Of a stretch of 63,311 nt of DNA, positions 17,610 through 28,193 are shown in pieces. The stretch's first letter is position 1; every line of letters begins with the position of its first letter. The notes below the pieces were generated by a model. It searched no databases. It saw only the letters and a program-made list of their open reading frames with translations, and had not been told where the DNA came from. The position numbers were made by a program, and so were the translations under genes. Origin of the DNA: Burkholderiaceae bacterium (lineage in GTDB: Bacteria; Pseudomonadota; Gammaproteobacteria; Burkholderiales; Burkholderiaceae_E); assembly GCA_900299025.1 (NCBI GenBank), contig OMIE01000033.1:1-63311 (forward strand). Reading direction: 5' to 3'.

Positions 17610-19674
17610 CCTTGTTCCGGCTGATTCAGGAGCGACAGCTGCTGCGACAGCCAATGTCAAGCGGAGGACCAGGCGTGTAGCAGTTGCGGAAAGCTCGGAG
17701 GTCGCTGCGGTTAGCTCGGACCTCAGTGCCGGCAACTTGGACATCAATCGTTCGGACACTAATCCGACCGGTTCAGAGGCTCCTGTAACGTCTGAGGTAA
17801 AGAAGCCACGCAAACGCCGCACGCCTGCGCCTGAAGCGCTTGCGCAAAGCGAGCCTCATAGCGAGCAGGTTCCTCTAGGGGGCATCCAGGCTCAAGGACA
17901 AGAAGAGCGACGCATCGAGGAGCAAGGACGGGGGCGCGGTGAAGGTGCAGATATGCCACCGGAAGAGCGGCCTGTTGGAAGTGCAGAGACAGGACTGGAT
18001 GAAAAGCGCGTTGGAGCAGGGTATAAAGAGCAACTTGAAGGGCGGGATGAAGCCCTTGAGAGACCAAAGTTTGATCCATCAAGAAGTCCTCGGCGTGGCC
18101 CTAGAGGTCGTCGACCACGACGAGATCGCGATAGATCAGCGGATGCTTCGATAGAGGCTTCGAGCCAGGACGCCCATCAACCCGATGCCCATAGGGATCC
18201 AGGCTACGCAAAGTCTGATCCTGAGGTGAGAGTCTCGCAGGGCCAGCCCCAAGTGCCAGAGGCAGAGGCTTTGCCCTTTCGGAGTGAAGTAGCGAGTATT
18301 TCTCCTGTGCCGGGCGCCAAGCATGCCGTTGACCCAGATTTCGGTAGCTTGAAGCTCCAGAAAGTACTCGCCGACGCCGGCATTGGGTCGCGTCGCGACA
18401 TGGAAGAGTTAATCCTTGCTGGGCGCGTGTCGGTAAACGGTATGCCCGCCCACATCGGACAGCGTATAGGGCCTAGTGATCAGGTGAGGATCAATGGGCG
18501 AATGTTGCAGCGAAAGTTTGCCGAGCTACCCCCGCGTGTTTTGCTCTATCACAAGCCTTCCGGTGAGATATGTTCGCGTGATGATCCCGGCCATCGACCG
18601 ACGGTCTTTGGTCGTCTGCCACGATTGAAGGGCGCCCGATGGGTTGCGGTGGGACGTCTTGACTTCAACACTGAAGGCCTTTTGATCTTTACGACTTCAG
18701 GCGATATCGCAAACCGACTGATGCATCCTCGATATGGCTGGGAGCGTGAATACGCTGTGAGAATTCTCGGCCGAATCGATGAGGCTACGGCAAAACAGCT
18801 TCTCGAGGGCGTTAATCTGGAAGATGGATCGGCGCGGTTCAACAGTCTGGAGGATGTCGGCGGCGATGGCGCAAATCACTGGTACCGCGTCACACTTTCA
18901 GAAGGTCGGAATCGCGAAATTCGAAGGATTTTTGAAGCGGTCGGCTTGGTCGTCAGTCGATTGGCGAGGATCCGCTTTGGGCCCGTGGGGCTTCCCGAAG
19001 GCTTGGTTCGTGCTCGATATGTCGAGCTTTCTGAGCAGGAAGTAAGACGCCTGCAGCAATTGATGCGCGAAGCTGACCCTCATCGACCCAATAAGCAGGC
19101 GCCCAACAGGCCCGCGGACGATTTCCATGCCTCGGATCATGATCATGACGACGAGGAACATGACGATGAGGACGATGAAGGGCCGCCGCCTGGTTTTGAC
19201 CCATCGGCTTACCTGCCTCGCTACGCGGATGAACCGGTCGATCGGCCAGAACTTCAAGACGACGAGTGGCAGCCGCGTAACGCGAACGCCCATCTTGAGG
19301 GCATTACCCGATCGGTCCGCAAATCAGTTCGTGCACCTTCTGCGCTTGCTCCCGGCTTGCGACCTCCCGGTCAAAGTGCCGGAGGGGGTGCTGGGGCGAA
19401 AAACAAACGCCGAGGCGGGAAAAACGTCGCAAAATTTAACCTCACGCCGGGCATCTACCAGCCTGGATTCGACGGCCAAGCGCAAGCAGCTTACCCAGCT
19501 GGCAGGCCAAAATCGGCCAAGCGACGTGGACCGCCAGGTGGGCAGGGTGGAGGGGCTGGATCGGGTATGGGCAACCAGACAGGCGGCGCAAACCATCCTG
19601 GCGGCGCAAGGGGTGGTGCTAAACCTCAACGTTCTCGACGAAAATCGCTGAAAACGACGTCAAAAGCAAATTAA
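17590..19674 (+). CDS. rluB: 23S rRNA pseudouridine synthase, RluB type with long disordered tails
   Basis: The 694-residue protein has an S4 RNA-binding domain (about 253-300, [17 protein letters not shown]) and an RsuA-type synthase domain. Catalytic Asp358 lies in [11 protein letters not shown], with [12 protein letters not shown] near its end. By family it makes pseudouridine at 23S position 2605. It is more than twice the size of E. coli RluB because of an N-terminal charged Glu/Arg-rich tail of about 250 residues and a C-terminal tail. The C-terminal tail has an acidic His/Asp block ([16 protein letters not shown]) and then a Gly/Lys/Arg-rich end. The ATG at 17590 follows GAGGAG and overlaps scpB by 20 bases. 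Confidence 0.92.
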   Translation: MNKPEDDLVPADSGATAAATANVKRRTRRVAVAESSEVAAVSSDLSAGNLDINRSDTNPTGSEAPVTSEVKKPRKRRTPAPEALAQSEPHSEQVPLGGIQAQGQEERRIEEQGRGRGEGADMPPEERPVGSAETGLDEKRVGAGYKEQLEGRDEALERPKFDPSRSPRRGPRGRRPRRDRDRSADASIEASSQDAHQPDAHRDPGYAKSDPEVRVSQGQPQVPEAEALPFRSEVASISPVPGAKHAVDPDFGSLKLQKVLADAGIGSRRDMEELILAGRVSVNGMPAHIGQRIGPSDQVRINGRMLQRKFAELPPRVLLYHKPSGEICSRDDPGHRPTVFGRLPRLKGARWVAVGRLDFNTEGLLIFTTSGDIANRLMHPRYGWEREYAVRILGRIDEATAKQLLEGVNLEDGSARFNSLEDVGGDGANHWYRVTLSEGRNREIRRIFEAVGLVVSRLARIRFGPVGLPEGLVRARYVELSEQEVRRLQQLMREADPHRPNKQAPNRPADDFHASDHDHDDEEHDDEDDEGPPPGFDPSAYLPRYADEPVDRPELQDDEWQPRNANAHLEGITRSVRKSVRAPSALAPGLRPPGQSAGGGAGAKNKRRGGKNVAKFNLTPGIYQPGFDGQAQAAYPAGRPKSAKRRGPPGGQGGGAGSGMGNQTGGANHPGGARGGAKPQRSRRKSLKTTSKAN

Positions 19675-19679
19675 ACGGT

Positions 19680-19835
19680 TATAATCGCAGGCTAATCATA
19701 AGCCTGTGTTCCGTGGGGCTTGTTGAAAAGTTTCATAAAACTCCCGGTTGTTTGCGTCGTCTCGATCCAAGGTCGAGGGTGCGAGGCGCGGGAAAACAAT
19801 AACGAAATGGGCTGGACAGCAGCCCATTTTTTTTT
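19680..19835 (+). ncRNA. Candidate small RNA or attenuated leader before rimP
   Basis: A TATAAT box (19680-19685) overlaps the end of the rluB intergenic boundary, with only a weak -35. Downstream are inverted repeats (CCCG/CGGG at 19743-19792, CTCGA/TCGAG at 19761-19777) and then an intrinsic terminator at 19805-19835. A transcript of about 145 bases would start near 19691 and end in U-run. It could be a small RNA, or an attenuator controlling rimP-nusA-infB. No known family was recognised. Confidence 0.35.
19805..19835 (+). terminator. Rho-independent terminator between rluB and rimP
   Basis: AAATGGGCTG (19805-19814) pairs with CAGCCCATTT (19820-19829) around a five-base loop, running into nine T residues (19827-19835). 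Confidence 0.92.
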
Positions 19836-19943
19836 GTTTGTTTTGCGAGCGATTTTTGTGGCTTACAAGCGTTCGAGCATTGTGCGAGTCGGTTGTTTGC
19901 TTTTTGCGGGGCGATGGTTTGCTTTTTGGAGGTCTTAAGTTCG

Positions 19944-20516
19944 GTGAGCGTGCATTTGTTCAACTTGATTGAACAGTCTGTCGTGCCACTCGGGTATGAG
20001 CTCGTTGACGTGGAGCTTTCCGGGGGCATGATTCGCGTATTCATTGATTGGCCTGCTGAGAAGCAAGCAAGAATCACCATCGAGGATTGTGAGCAAGTCT
20101 CAAGGCAGCTCTCGCAGGTGATGATGGTCGAAGAGGTTGATTACAAGCGTCTTGAGGTGTCGTCGCCAGGCGTGGATCGCCGTCTCAGGCGTGCGAGCGA
20201 TTTCCAGCGCTTCGTTGGCCATCGGGTTAGCCTGCGGCTTAGGCTCCCATTTGGTGGTCGGCGACATTGGGAGGGTGAGCTTGCCCGCAACGAGGCAGAC
20301 GATGGTTGGTTGTTGCTATTGACTGAATCATCACCTTCGGGGAAAGCTGCGCAAAGGCTCGGTAGCAGAAAGAAGTTGAAGCCGCCCAAGCAGCAAGCGG
20401 GTCAGCCGAGCAAGGCCATTGAAGCTCAGGATGAGACGACAAAAGCTTTGACGGTATTGAATTTTAGTTTGGATGAAATTGAACGCGCGCACCTTGTGCC
20501 GCAGTTGGTGTTCTGA
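19944..20516 (+). CDS. rimP: Ribosome maturation factor RimP
   Basis: The 190-residue protein helps assemble the 30S subunit. Conserved blocks are GYELVDVELSGG, TIEDCEQVSRQLS and LEVSSPGVDRRLR, followed by the SH3-like C-terminal domain with an internal Lys/Gln-rich insertion (about residues 135-155). The likely start is GTG at 19944, eleven bases after GGAGG; the in-frame ATG at 19893 lies far upstream of any ribosome site. It heads the rimP-nusA-infB-rbfA-truB run. Confidence 0.92.
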   Translation: MSVHLFNLIEQSVVPLGYELVDVELSGGMIRVFIDWPAEKQARITIEDCEQVSRQLSQVMMVEEVDYKRLEVSSPGVDRRLRRASDFQRFVGHRVSLRLRLPFGGRRHWEGELARNEADDGWLLLLTESSPSGKAAQRLGSRKKLKPPKQQAGQPSKAIEAQDETTKALTVLNFSLDEIERAHLVPQLVF

Positions 20517-20539
20517 ACGATGTTTGAGGAGAGTAGGTC

Positions 20540-22021
20540 ATGAGTCGCGAAGTTTTGCTGCTGGTTGATGCTTTGGCACGAGAAAAAAATGTGCCCAGAG
20601 AAACCGTTTTTATAGCGCTTGAACTGGCATTGGCTTCGGCGACCAAGAAACTATTCAAGGACGAAGTCGATGTTCGCGTTCAAATTAATCGTAGTTCTGG
20701 CGACTACGAGGCTTTTCGCCGTTGGCTGATCGTTCCTGACGGCGAACTTGAAGATCACGACTTGCAAATCATCATGAGCGAGGCGCGCAAGCAGGTCCAC
20801 GATGTTGAGTTGGGTGATTACATCGAAGAGGGACTTGAAGCGATCGACCTCGGTCGAATCGGCGCTCAGGCTGCTAAGCAAGTGATCTTGCAAAGGATTC
20901 GCGACGCAGAGCGTGAGCAAATTATCAGTGATTACCTGGCTCGAAACGAACCTGTCGTATCGGGGACGGTGAAAAGGGTCGATCGAGAGGGTGCGATTGT
21001 TGAATCGGGCAAATTGGAAGCGCGTTTGCAACGCGACCAAATGATCCCGAAGGAGAATTTGCGCACCGGTGATCGCGTGCGCGCAGCGATTTTGCGAGTC
21101 AATCGCGAAGGTCGTGGGCCACAGCTACTCTTATCACGAACCTCGCCCGAGTTCATCAAGTATTTGTTCTCCAATGAAGTGCCCGAGATTGAGCAGGGTT
21201 TGCTAGAGATTAAGGCAGCTGCGCGAGATCCCGGAGTTAGGGCAAAGATTGCGGTACTGAGCCACGACCGCCGTGTTGATCCGATTGGAACCTGCGTTGG
21301 TGTTCGAGGCTCACGAGTGCAAGCGGTCACCCAGGAACTTGCCGGCGAGCGTGTTGATATTGTGCTTTGGTCAGAAGATCCCGCGCAGTTTGTGATCGGC
21401 GCTCTAGCGCCGGCTAACATCAGCTCGATCGTAGTTGATGAGGAATCACATTCGATGGATGTGGTGGTTGATGAGGATAATCTTGCCTTGGCTATTGGAA
21501 CGGGCGGGCGTAACGTCCGTTTGGCATCAGAGCTGACCGGCTGGACCATCAACATCATGACCGCAGAAGAATCGGCACAAAAATCCGAGACCGAACGGAC
21601 AGAGATTCGCCAAAACCTTATGAGTAAGCTCGATGTTGATGAGGAGGTTGCCGACATCTTGATCGACGAGGGTTTTACCAGCGTTGAAGAAGTAGCCTAT
21701 GTGCCGATCAATGAAATGCTCGAGATCGATGCTTTTGACGAGGAAACCGTCAATGAGCTTCGTACTAGAGCTCGCAACGTTCTTCTAACTGAAGCCATTG
21801 CTAAGGAAGAGAAGATCGATCAATCGTCTGACGACTTACTTTCACTTGAAGGTATGGACAGCGATTTGGCTGCCAAGCTATCCGACGCAGGTGTTCACAG
21901 CCGCGACGATCTTGCCGAACTTGCAGTCGACGAGTTACAGGATGCGACAGGTATTGATGAATTGCGCGCAAGAGCTTTGATCTTGAAGGCGCGTGCGCAC
22001 TGGTTCGCTGATCAGAACTGA
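20540..22021 (+). CDS. nusA: Transcription termination/antitermination protein NusA
   Basis: This 493-residue RNA polymerase-binding protein has an N-terminal polymerase domain, S1 domain (about 135-200), two KH domains (about 230-345, with [14 protein letters not shown] and [16 protein letters not shown]) and two C-terminal acidic repeats. The two repeats match the long E. coli-type NusA. AGGAGAG precedes the ATG. It lies 23 bases after rimP. Confidence 0.97.
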   Translation: MSREVLLLVDALAREKNVPRETVFIALELALASATKKLFKDEVDVRVQINRSSGDYEAFRRWLIVPDGELEDHDLQIIMSEARKQVHDVELGDYIEEGLEAIDLGRIGAQAAKQVILQRIRDAEREQIISDYLARNEPVVSGTVKRVDREGAIVESGKLEARLQRDQMIPKENLRTGDRVRAAILRVNREGRGPQLLLSRTSPEFIKYLFSNEVPEIEQGLLEIKAAARDPGVRAKIAVLSHDRRVDPIGTCVGVRGSRVQAVTQELAGERVDIVLWSEDPAQFVIGALAPANISSIVVDEESHSMDVVVDEDNLALAIGTGGRNVRLASELTGWTINIMTAEESAQKSETERTEIRQNLMSKLDVDEEVADILIDEGFTSVEEVAYVPINEMLEIDAFDEETVNELRTRARNVLLTEAIAKEEKIDQSSDDLLSLEGMDSDLAAKLSDAGVHSRDDLAELAVDELQDATGIDELRARALILKARAHWFADQN

Positions 22022-22112
22022 CTGGAGCCTGACCTGGTCTGGCCGGGTCAGCGTTTTAAATTCAGTGGGTTTTGCATTTTTGCTGTTATCGTTCTTTTTT
22101 TAGGAAGTACAC

Positions 22113-24938
22113 ATGTCCGCAAACAACGTCGCTAATTTCGCTGCCGAGCTCAAAATGCCGGCCGACGTGCTGTTGCAACAACTCAAGGCTGCCGGGGTTG
22201 CTAAGCAATCAGTCGATGACTTGATCTCAGAGTCTGATAAAGAGCATTTATTAAACGCGTTGCGACGCGCCCATGGTTCAGACGAAGCACCGAAAAAGAA
22301 AATAACGCTCACGCGAAAGCAGACAAGCGAGATCAAGCAGGCTGACGCAACCGGTAAGGCCCGCACGATCCAGGTTGAAGTGCGCAAAAAGCGGGTCTTC
22401 GTGAAACGCGATGCACCTGAGGCTCAAGAAGTCGCGCCGCCAGCGCCTCAAGACTTGACCCCTGAGGAAAATGCAGCGCGTTTAGAGGAAGAGCAGCGAC
22501 AGCAGGAATTGCTCGAGCGGCAAGCTGCAGAGCTTCGTGAGAAGCAAGAACGACTTGAGCGTGAGCGCGAGCGCGAGGTACAGGCAGCAGCTGAGGCTGC
22601 TGCACGCGAAGAGGCGGCGCGCCGGGAGCGTGAGCGGTTAGCTGCGCTCGAGTTTGCACAAAAAGAAGAGGACAAGGCGCGCGCGCAGGCGGAAACCGCT
22701 GCAGCGCTCGAAGAAGCTCGACGAGCCAAAGAAGCCGCCGAGGCTCAAGCTCGCGCACGACGAGCCGTTGAAAGCGAAGTTGCCGAAATTAACCGCTTAA
22801 TGAGCCTCCAGCGTAAGCCTGCGGCCAAGCCCGCGCCGAAGCCGCCAGAGCCTGAGGTCAAACCCGTTGAGGTACCGAAAAAAGAAGGGCCATCGGGGAC
22901 CTTACACAAACCCAGTGCGCAAAAGGCTGCCGAAAGTAAAGAAGTCGCAGCAGTTGCAAAGCCTAAGGAAAAAGATAGCAAAGATCCAAAGGACGCCAAA
23001 GACAAAAAGCACCTCAAATCAGAGAAGCTTTCCTCGAGCTGGGCCGATGAGGCGAGCAAGCGCCGTGCGCTTAAGACCAGAGGCGATACCAGCATGGGTA
23101 ATAACAGCTGGCGCGCATCGAAGGGTGGCGGAAGACGTGGTCACGGCGATCGACAAGAGCAGGTACAGGTTCAGTCTGAATTCGTGGCTCGCGAGATTCA
23201 TGTGCCCGAAACCATAACGGTTGCCGATCTCGCTCACAAAATGTCGGTTAAGGCTGCCGAGGTGATCAAGCATTTGATGAAGCTCGGTCAGATGGTCACG
23301 ATTAATCAGGTGCTTGATCAAGAAACCGCCATGATTGTTGTCGAGGAGATGGGGCACAAGGCGCTTGCTGCCAAGCTCGACGACCCGGAGGCATTGCTTG
23401 AGGAACCCCCGAGCCACGACGCGATCCTGCTGCCAAGACCGCCGGTTGTAACCGTCATGGGCCACGTTGACCATGGCAAGACCTCGCTGCTTGACTATAT
23501 CCGCAGGGCAAAGGTGGCGGCCGGTGAGGCGGGCGGTATTACTCAGCATATCGGTGCCTATCATGTGAAGACCGACCGTGGCGTTATCACTTTTCTCGAC
23601 ACGCCAGGCCACGAAGCCTTTACCGCGATGCGTGCACGCGGCGCGAAGGCCACCGATATCGTTATTTTAGTGGTGGCGGCAGACGACGGGGTAATGCCTC
23701 AAACGGTTGAAGCAATAGCACACGCAAAGGCGGCGCAAGTACCGTTGGTGGTTGCGATGAACAAGATGGATAAGCCCGAGGCGAATCCTGATCGGGTCAA
23801 GCAGGAGCTGGTCGGGCACGAGGTCGTTCCAGAGGATTACGGCGGCGAGTCGCCTTTCATCGGTGTATCAGCAAAGACAGGTGCGGGCATCGACGATTTG
23901 CTAGAAAACGTTCTGCTTCAAGCAGAGGTACTTGAACTGAAGGCACCCAAGGATGCTCCGGCGAAGGGCTTGGTGATTGAGGCCCGTTTGGACCGTGGGC
24001 GTGGTCCGGTTGCGACGGTGCTTGTCCAAAGCGGTACCCTGCGCAAAGGCGATGTTGTGCTTGCCGGAAGCTCATGGGGTCGGGTTCGGGCGATGCTCGA
24101 TGAAAATGGTCGGCCGATCGATGAGGCGGGTCCTTCGATTCCCGTTGAGATTCAGGGTTTACAAGAGGTGCCCTCGGCTGGTGAAGAGGTGTTATCGCTT
24201 GCGGATGAACGCAAGGCCCGCGAGATTGCACTATTTAGGCAGGGCAAGTTCCGCGATGTCAAGCTCGCGAAGCAACAGGCCGCAAAACTTGAGAATATTT
24301 TTGATGCGATGACTGAGGGTGAAACCAAGTCCCTGAATCTCATCATCAAGTCGGATGTTCAGGGTTCACAGGAAGCCTTGGTTCACGCGATGCAAAAACT
24401 CAGCACCGATGAAATCAAGGTGCAAGTGGTTCATGCTCAAGTCGGTGGTATTACAGAAAGTGATATCAACCTTGCCATGGCTTCAAACGCCGTTGTCATT
24501 GGCTTTAATGTGCGTGCCGATCAGCAGGCCAAGCGCGTTGCTGAGGGCAACGGTGTTGATATTCGGTACTACAACATCATTTACGATGCGGTCGATGAGA
24601 TTAAGTCAGCAATGGCAGGGATGCTGTCACCGGATCGCAAGGAAGAGGTCATTGGACTCGTAGAGATTCGCCAGGTATTTAGGGTGTCGAAGGTCGGTAA
24701 TGTAGCCGGTTGTATGGTGCTTGAAGGGCTTGTTCGCCGGGGAGCACGGGTTCGTTTGTTGCGTGACTCGGTGGTCTTATTTACCGGTGAGCTCGATAGT
24801 CTTAAGCGCTTTAAAGATGACGTCCGCGAAGTCAAGGAAGGCTTTGAATGCGGCCTATCAGTTAAGAACTATGACGACATCAAAGAAGGCGACCAGCTTG
24901 AGGTCTTCGAGATCAAAGAGGTTGCTCGCAGTCTTTGA
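22113..24938 (+). CDS. infB: Translation initiation factor IF-2
   Basis: This 941-residue GTPase delivers initiator tRNA to the 30S subunit. Domains: an IF2_N helical domain (1-50), a long Glu/Ala/Arg-rich coiled region (about 95-230), a Lys-rich segment, a second IF2_N-like domain (about 360-410), and the G domain with [11 protein letters not shown] (about 448), DTPGHEAF and NKMDK, then domains II-IV. The size is typical for beta- and gammaproteobacterial IF-2. AGGAAG precedes the start. Confidence 0.97.
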   Translation: MSANNVANFAAELKMPADVLLQQLKAAGVAKQSVDDLISESDKEHLLNALRRAHGSDEAPKKKITLTRKQTSEIKQADATGKARTIQVEVRKKRVFVKRDAPEAQEVAPPAPQDLTPEENAARLEEEQRQQELLERQAAELREKQERLEREREREVQAAAEAAAREEAARRERERLAALEFAQKEEDKARAQAETAAALEEARRAKEAAEAQARARRAVESEVAEINRLMSLQRKPAAKPAPKPPEPEVKPVEVPKKEGPSGTLHKPSAQKAAESKEVAAVAKPKEKDSKDPKDAKDKKHLKSEKLSSSWADEASKRRALKTRGDTSMGNNSWRASKGGGRRGHGDRQEQVQVQSEFVAREIHVPETITVADLAHKMSVKAAEVIKHLMKLGQMVTINQVLDQETAMIVVEEMGHKALAAKLDDPEALLEEPPSHDAILLPRPPVVTVMGHVDHGKTSLLDYIRRAKVAAGEAGGITQHIGAYHVKTDRGVITFLDTPGHEAFTAMRARGAKATDIVILVVAADDGVMPQTVEAIAHAKAAQVPLVVAMNKMDKPEANPDRVKQELVGHEVVPEDYGGESPFIGVSAKTGAGIDDLLENVLLQAEVLELKAPKDAPAKGLVIEARLDRGRGPVATVLVQSGTLRKGDVVLAGSSWGRVRAMLDENGRPIDEAGPSIPVEIQGLQEVPSAGEEVLSLADERKAREIALFRQGKFRDVKLAKQQAAKLENIFDAMTEGETKSLNLIIKSDVQGSQEALVHAMQKLSTDEIKVQVVHAQVGGITESDINLAMASNAVVIGFNVRADQQAKRVAEGNGVDIRYYNIIYDAVDEIKSAMAGMLSPDRKEEVIGLVEIRQVFRVSKVGNVAGCMVLEGLVRRGARVRLLRDSVVLFTGELDSLKRFKDDVREVKEGFECGLSVKNYDDIKEGDQLEVFEIKEVARSL

Positions 24939-24961
24939 CTGTTTGGCGACTGATCACTCCC

Positions 24962-25363
24962 ATGCGGCGACATTTTTCATCAGGGTCGGGCGGTGCGCGA
25001 GGTGCGCGTATCGCCGATCAGATCCAGCAGGAGTTGGCTGAGCTGATTCAGCGAGACATCAAAGATCCGAGAATTGGCTTCATCACCTTGACCGGCGTTG
25101 ACCTGACGCCTGACTATGCCTACGCCACGGTCTTTTTTACCGTACTTCCGGATACCGAAGCCCAAATAGCCAACACCTTGTCTGGTTTGCGATCGGCTGC
25201 CGGATTTATGCGAGCCGAACTTGGGCGACGCATCCGGATCCACACCACGCCTGAGCTTCGATTTCGCTACGATCAATCGACCGAGCGAGGCATGGCGATG
25301 TCGCGACTTATTGATCAGGCCCTGGGTGATCAGCCTGCAGCTGTAGACGACAACAAGGTATGA
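24962..25363 (+). CDS. rbfA: 30S ribosome-binding factor RbfA
   Basis: The 133-residue KH-like protein acts late in 30S maturation. RIADQIQQELAELIQRDIKD and ATVFFTVLP are the family blocks. The ATG at 24962 starts MRRHFSSGSGG; a TTG overlapping the infB stop would add nine non-conserved residues. It overlaps truB by four bases (ATGA), so the two are translationally coupled. Confidence 0.93.
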   Translation: MRRHFSSGSGGARGARIADQIQQELAELIQRDIKDPRIGFITLTGVDLTPDYAYATVFFTVLPDTEAQIANTLSGLRSAAGFMRAELGRRIRIHTTPELRFRYDQSTERGMAMSRLIDQALGDQPAAVDDNKV

Positions 25364-26304
25364 AACGCCGCAGCGAGGGCGGCGTCGACGGTTTAATTCT
25401 TCTCGACAAATCGCTAGGTAGTTCGTCCAACCATGCCTTACAGCAGTTAAGGCGTCTCTTCGCAAGAGCAAAGGCAGGGCATGGGGGAACGCTCGATCCG
25501 CTTGCAACAGGCATGTTGCCGATTGCACTCGGCGAGGCAACCAAGTTTTTACATGGACTGCTCGATGCCGATAAAACTTATGAAGCAAAACTACTGCTCG
25601 GTCGCTCAAGTTCCACCGGCGATGCTGAGGGTGAGCTTAGCGAGTGGTCAGATCCGCAACCACACATAGGACGCCTTTCACAGGTTGTAGAACGGTTTAA
25701 AGGGTCGTACGATCAAATGCCTCCAATGTATTCGGCGCTTAAGCATCAGGGTAGAGCCTTGTATGACTGGGCACGCGAAGGTATTGAGGTTCCGAGACAG
25801 GCGCGACATGTTGCCATTCATCAATTAGACATCTTGGACATGGTTCAATACGCGGCGAGCAAGCCAGCGATGATTTGCCTTCACTTGAGAGTTCGTTGCA
25901 GTAAAGGTACTTATATTCGTAGCCTGGCACAAGACATAGGGGAAGCGTTAACTTGCGGGGCATACCTTGCAGGCCTTCGGCGAACCGCGGTGGCTGGCTT
26001 CAGGGAAGAGCAAATGTTATCGCTTGAAAAGCTTGAACCGCTCGATTTTTTTGAGCGGAAAGCACGATTATTACCCACCGATTCTTTGCTACTACATTTG
26101 GATCGTATTGATCTTGACCTTAATGCAGCCCAACGCCTTATTCAAGGCCAACGACTTCCCGCGGCAGCACACGGTGCACGTGCAAACACCGGGTTGGTGC
26201 GTCTCTACCGCCCGGACGGCCAATTGCTGGGTACGGGATCCATCGATGAACGCGGCGTTCTTGCTGCCCAACGACTCATCGCTCAAACAAGCTTTTCATT
26301 ATAG
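25360..26304 (+). CDS. truB: tRNA pseudouridine(55) synthase
   Basis: The 314-residue enzyme makes pseudouridine 55 in the T loop of tRNAs. The catalytic Asp46 is in AGHGGTLDPLATGMLP, and KTYEAKLLLG, CSKGTYIRSLAQDIG and the C-terminal PUA-like end are present. The usual DKPxGxTSN opening appears as DKSLGSSSN, a mild deviation in a substrate-contacting loop. Its ATG overlaps the rbfA stop. Confidence 0.95.
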   Translation: MKRRSEGGVDGLILLDKSLGSSSNHALQQLRRLFARAKAGHGGTLDPLATGMLPIALGEATKFLHGLLDADKTYEAKLLLGRSSSTGDAEGELSEWSDPQPHIGRLSQVVERFKGSYDQMPPMYSALKHQGRALYDWAREGIEVPRQARHVAIHQLDILDMVQYAASKPAMICLHLRVRCSKGTYIRSLAQDIGEALTCGAYLAGLRRTAVAGFREEQMLSLEKLEPLDFFERKARLLPTDSLLLHLDRIDLDLNAAQRLIQGQRLPAAAHGARANTGLVRLYRPDGQLLGTGSIDERGVLAAQRLIAQTSFSL

Positions 26305-26313
26305 GAAAATCAA

Positions 26314-28178
26314 ATGAACCTCGTCCCCGCCATACGCAATGTCGCAATCATTGCGCACGTCGATCATGGAAAGACTACGCTGGTCGATCAGTTGCTGCGC
26401 CAGTCAGGAACATTCCGAGTCAATCAACAGGTTGCCGAAAGAATCATGGATTCGAATGACCTCGAGCGCGAACGCGGCATCACGATTCTTGCAAAGAATT
26501 GTGCGGTAACATATAACGATACACGAATTAATATCGTCGATACACCAGGGCATGCTGATTTTGGTGGCGAAGTTGAACGTGCGCTTTCAATGGTTGACGG
26601 GGTTGTCTTGCTTGTGGATGCGGTCGAAGGTCCGATGCCCCAAACACGATTTGTTACCCGAATAGCGCTGGCCCTCGGACTTCGTCCAATTGTTGTTGTC
26701 AATAAAATTGATCGCCCAGGGGCACGACCCGATTGGGTCGTTAACCAGACCTTTGATTTGTTTGATCGTCTTGGCGCGAACGAAGAGCAGCTTGATTTTC
26801 CTGTCGTGTACTGCTCAGCGCTCGCAGGCTTCGCAAGTGAAGCGCTCTCAGACATTGAAGCCGGCGCTGCGAAGGACATGAAGCCCTTGTTCGATGCGAT
26901 CTTGCGTCATGTGCCTGCACGCGCCGACGATATTGACGGCGCTTTGCAATTGCAGATTTCGGCGCTGGATTACTCAAACTATGTTGGCAAGATTGGGATT
27001 GGCAGGATTCAACGCGGACGCGTCCGAACCGGACAGCTCGTGCTGCTTTTGCAAGGTCGCGATGAGGACTACCCCGAGTCCAAGGCTCCCGAAGCAGTGA
27101 GCGGAAAAATCGGGCAAGTTCTTTGTTATCGGGGACTTGAACGGGCCCCAATGGACGAGGCTTTCGCTGGGGACATTGTTGCCATCACGGGGATCGATGA
27201 ATTGGGCATTGGTAGCACCATCGCTGATCCATCAAACCCTCAGGCGCTACCCATGCTTCGCGTCGACGAACCCACCATGACGATGGAGTTCTTGGTCAAT
27301 GCCTCGCCGCTTGCTGGACGTGAGGGTAAGTATGTGACTAGTCGCCAGATCCGCGATCGACTCGAGCGCGAACTAAAAAGCAATGTTGCACACGGGTCGA
27401 GTTCAGCCCCGATGGCGAGTCCTTTTTAGTCTCAGGGCGAGGTGAATTACACCTGACGATTCTTCTTGAAAACATGCGCCGCGAGGGCTATGAGCTTGCA
27501 GTATCGCGTCCCAAGCCCCGCTTGCGAACAGTCAACGGCGAACGCCTTGAGCCCTATGAGATGCTGACGATGGATGTCGAGGAAGGGCATCAGGGCTCGG
27601 TCATGGAGTTTATTGGCCAACGCAAAGGCGAGCTGCAAGATATGGTGCCGGATGGTCAAGGGCGGGTCCGCCTTGACTATCGCGTCCCTGCACGCGGATT
27701 GATTGGCTTTCACGGTGAGTTCTTAAACATGACGCGTGGCACGGGAATCATGAGCCATGTGTTTGATGACTACGCAAGTTGGGCAGGCAACATCGAAGGC
27801 AGACGAAACGGTGTTTTAGTCTCGCAGGATGACGGACAGGCAGTCGCGTATGCCTTGTGGAAGCTTCAAGATCGGGGTCGCATGTTTGTGTCGCCTGGCG
27901 AGGCGCTGTACGAGGGCATGGTGATCGGCATTCATACACGCGACAATGACTTGGTGGTCAATCCAGTTCGGGAAAAGAAACTAACCAATGTGCGTGCTTC
28001 CGGAAAAGATGAAGCGATTGTGCTAACCCCACCGATTGCGCTCACCCTGGAGCGTGCCGTAGAGTTCATCGAAGACGATGAACTTGTTGAAATAACGCCT
28101 CAAAGCATCCGTCTGCGCAAACGCTTCTTAAAAGAACACGAGCGCAAGCGGGCATCGCGTGAAGAGGCCGCCGCATAA
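26314..28178 (+). pseudogene. typA: GTP-binding protein TypA/BipA, disrupted by a frameshift
   Basis: Two adjacent frames together make one TypA of normal size (about 620 residues). The first (26314-27429, 371 residues) holds the G domain ([33 protein letters not shown]) and domains II-III. The second contributes the C-terminal part (LTMDVEEGHQGSVMEF, RGLIGFHGEFLNMTRGTG). Conserved protein sequence passes from the first frame to the second at about 27391: after N-V-A, the residues [19 protein letters not shown] are encoded in the -1 frame. A single base is missing near 27391. TypA is a ribosome-associated GTPase for stress and cold adaptation. It could be a real pseudogene, a split gene or a sequence error. 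Confidence 0.88.
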
Positions 28179-28193
28179 CTTGGAGGTTGCACC

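Noticed and set aside
22029-22060. Imperfect hairpin (TGACC...GGTCA followed by GCGTTTT) between nusA and infB as a terminator
   Set aside because: The stem is short and mismatched with only four T residues, and infB is expected to be co-transcribed with nusA.
22333-23612. Several long minus-strand frames opposite infB
   Set aside because: They are by-products of the Glu/Ala/Arg- and Lys-rich infB coding sequence and encode Ser/Arg/Ala low-complexity peptides.
27373-27381. A-rich run CTAAAAAGC as a programmed -1 frameshift site in typA
   Set aside because: The codon phase does not give an X-XXY-YYZ heptamer, and protein conservation continues in the first frame past this point, so the change of frame must be near 27391.
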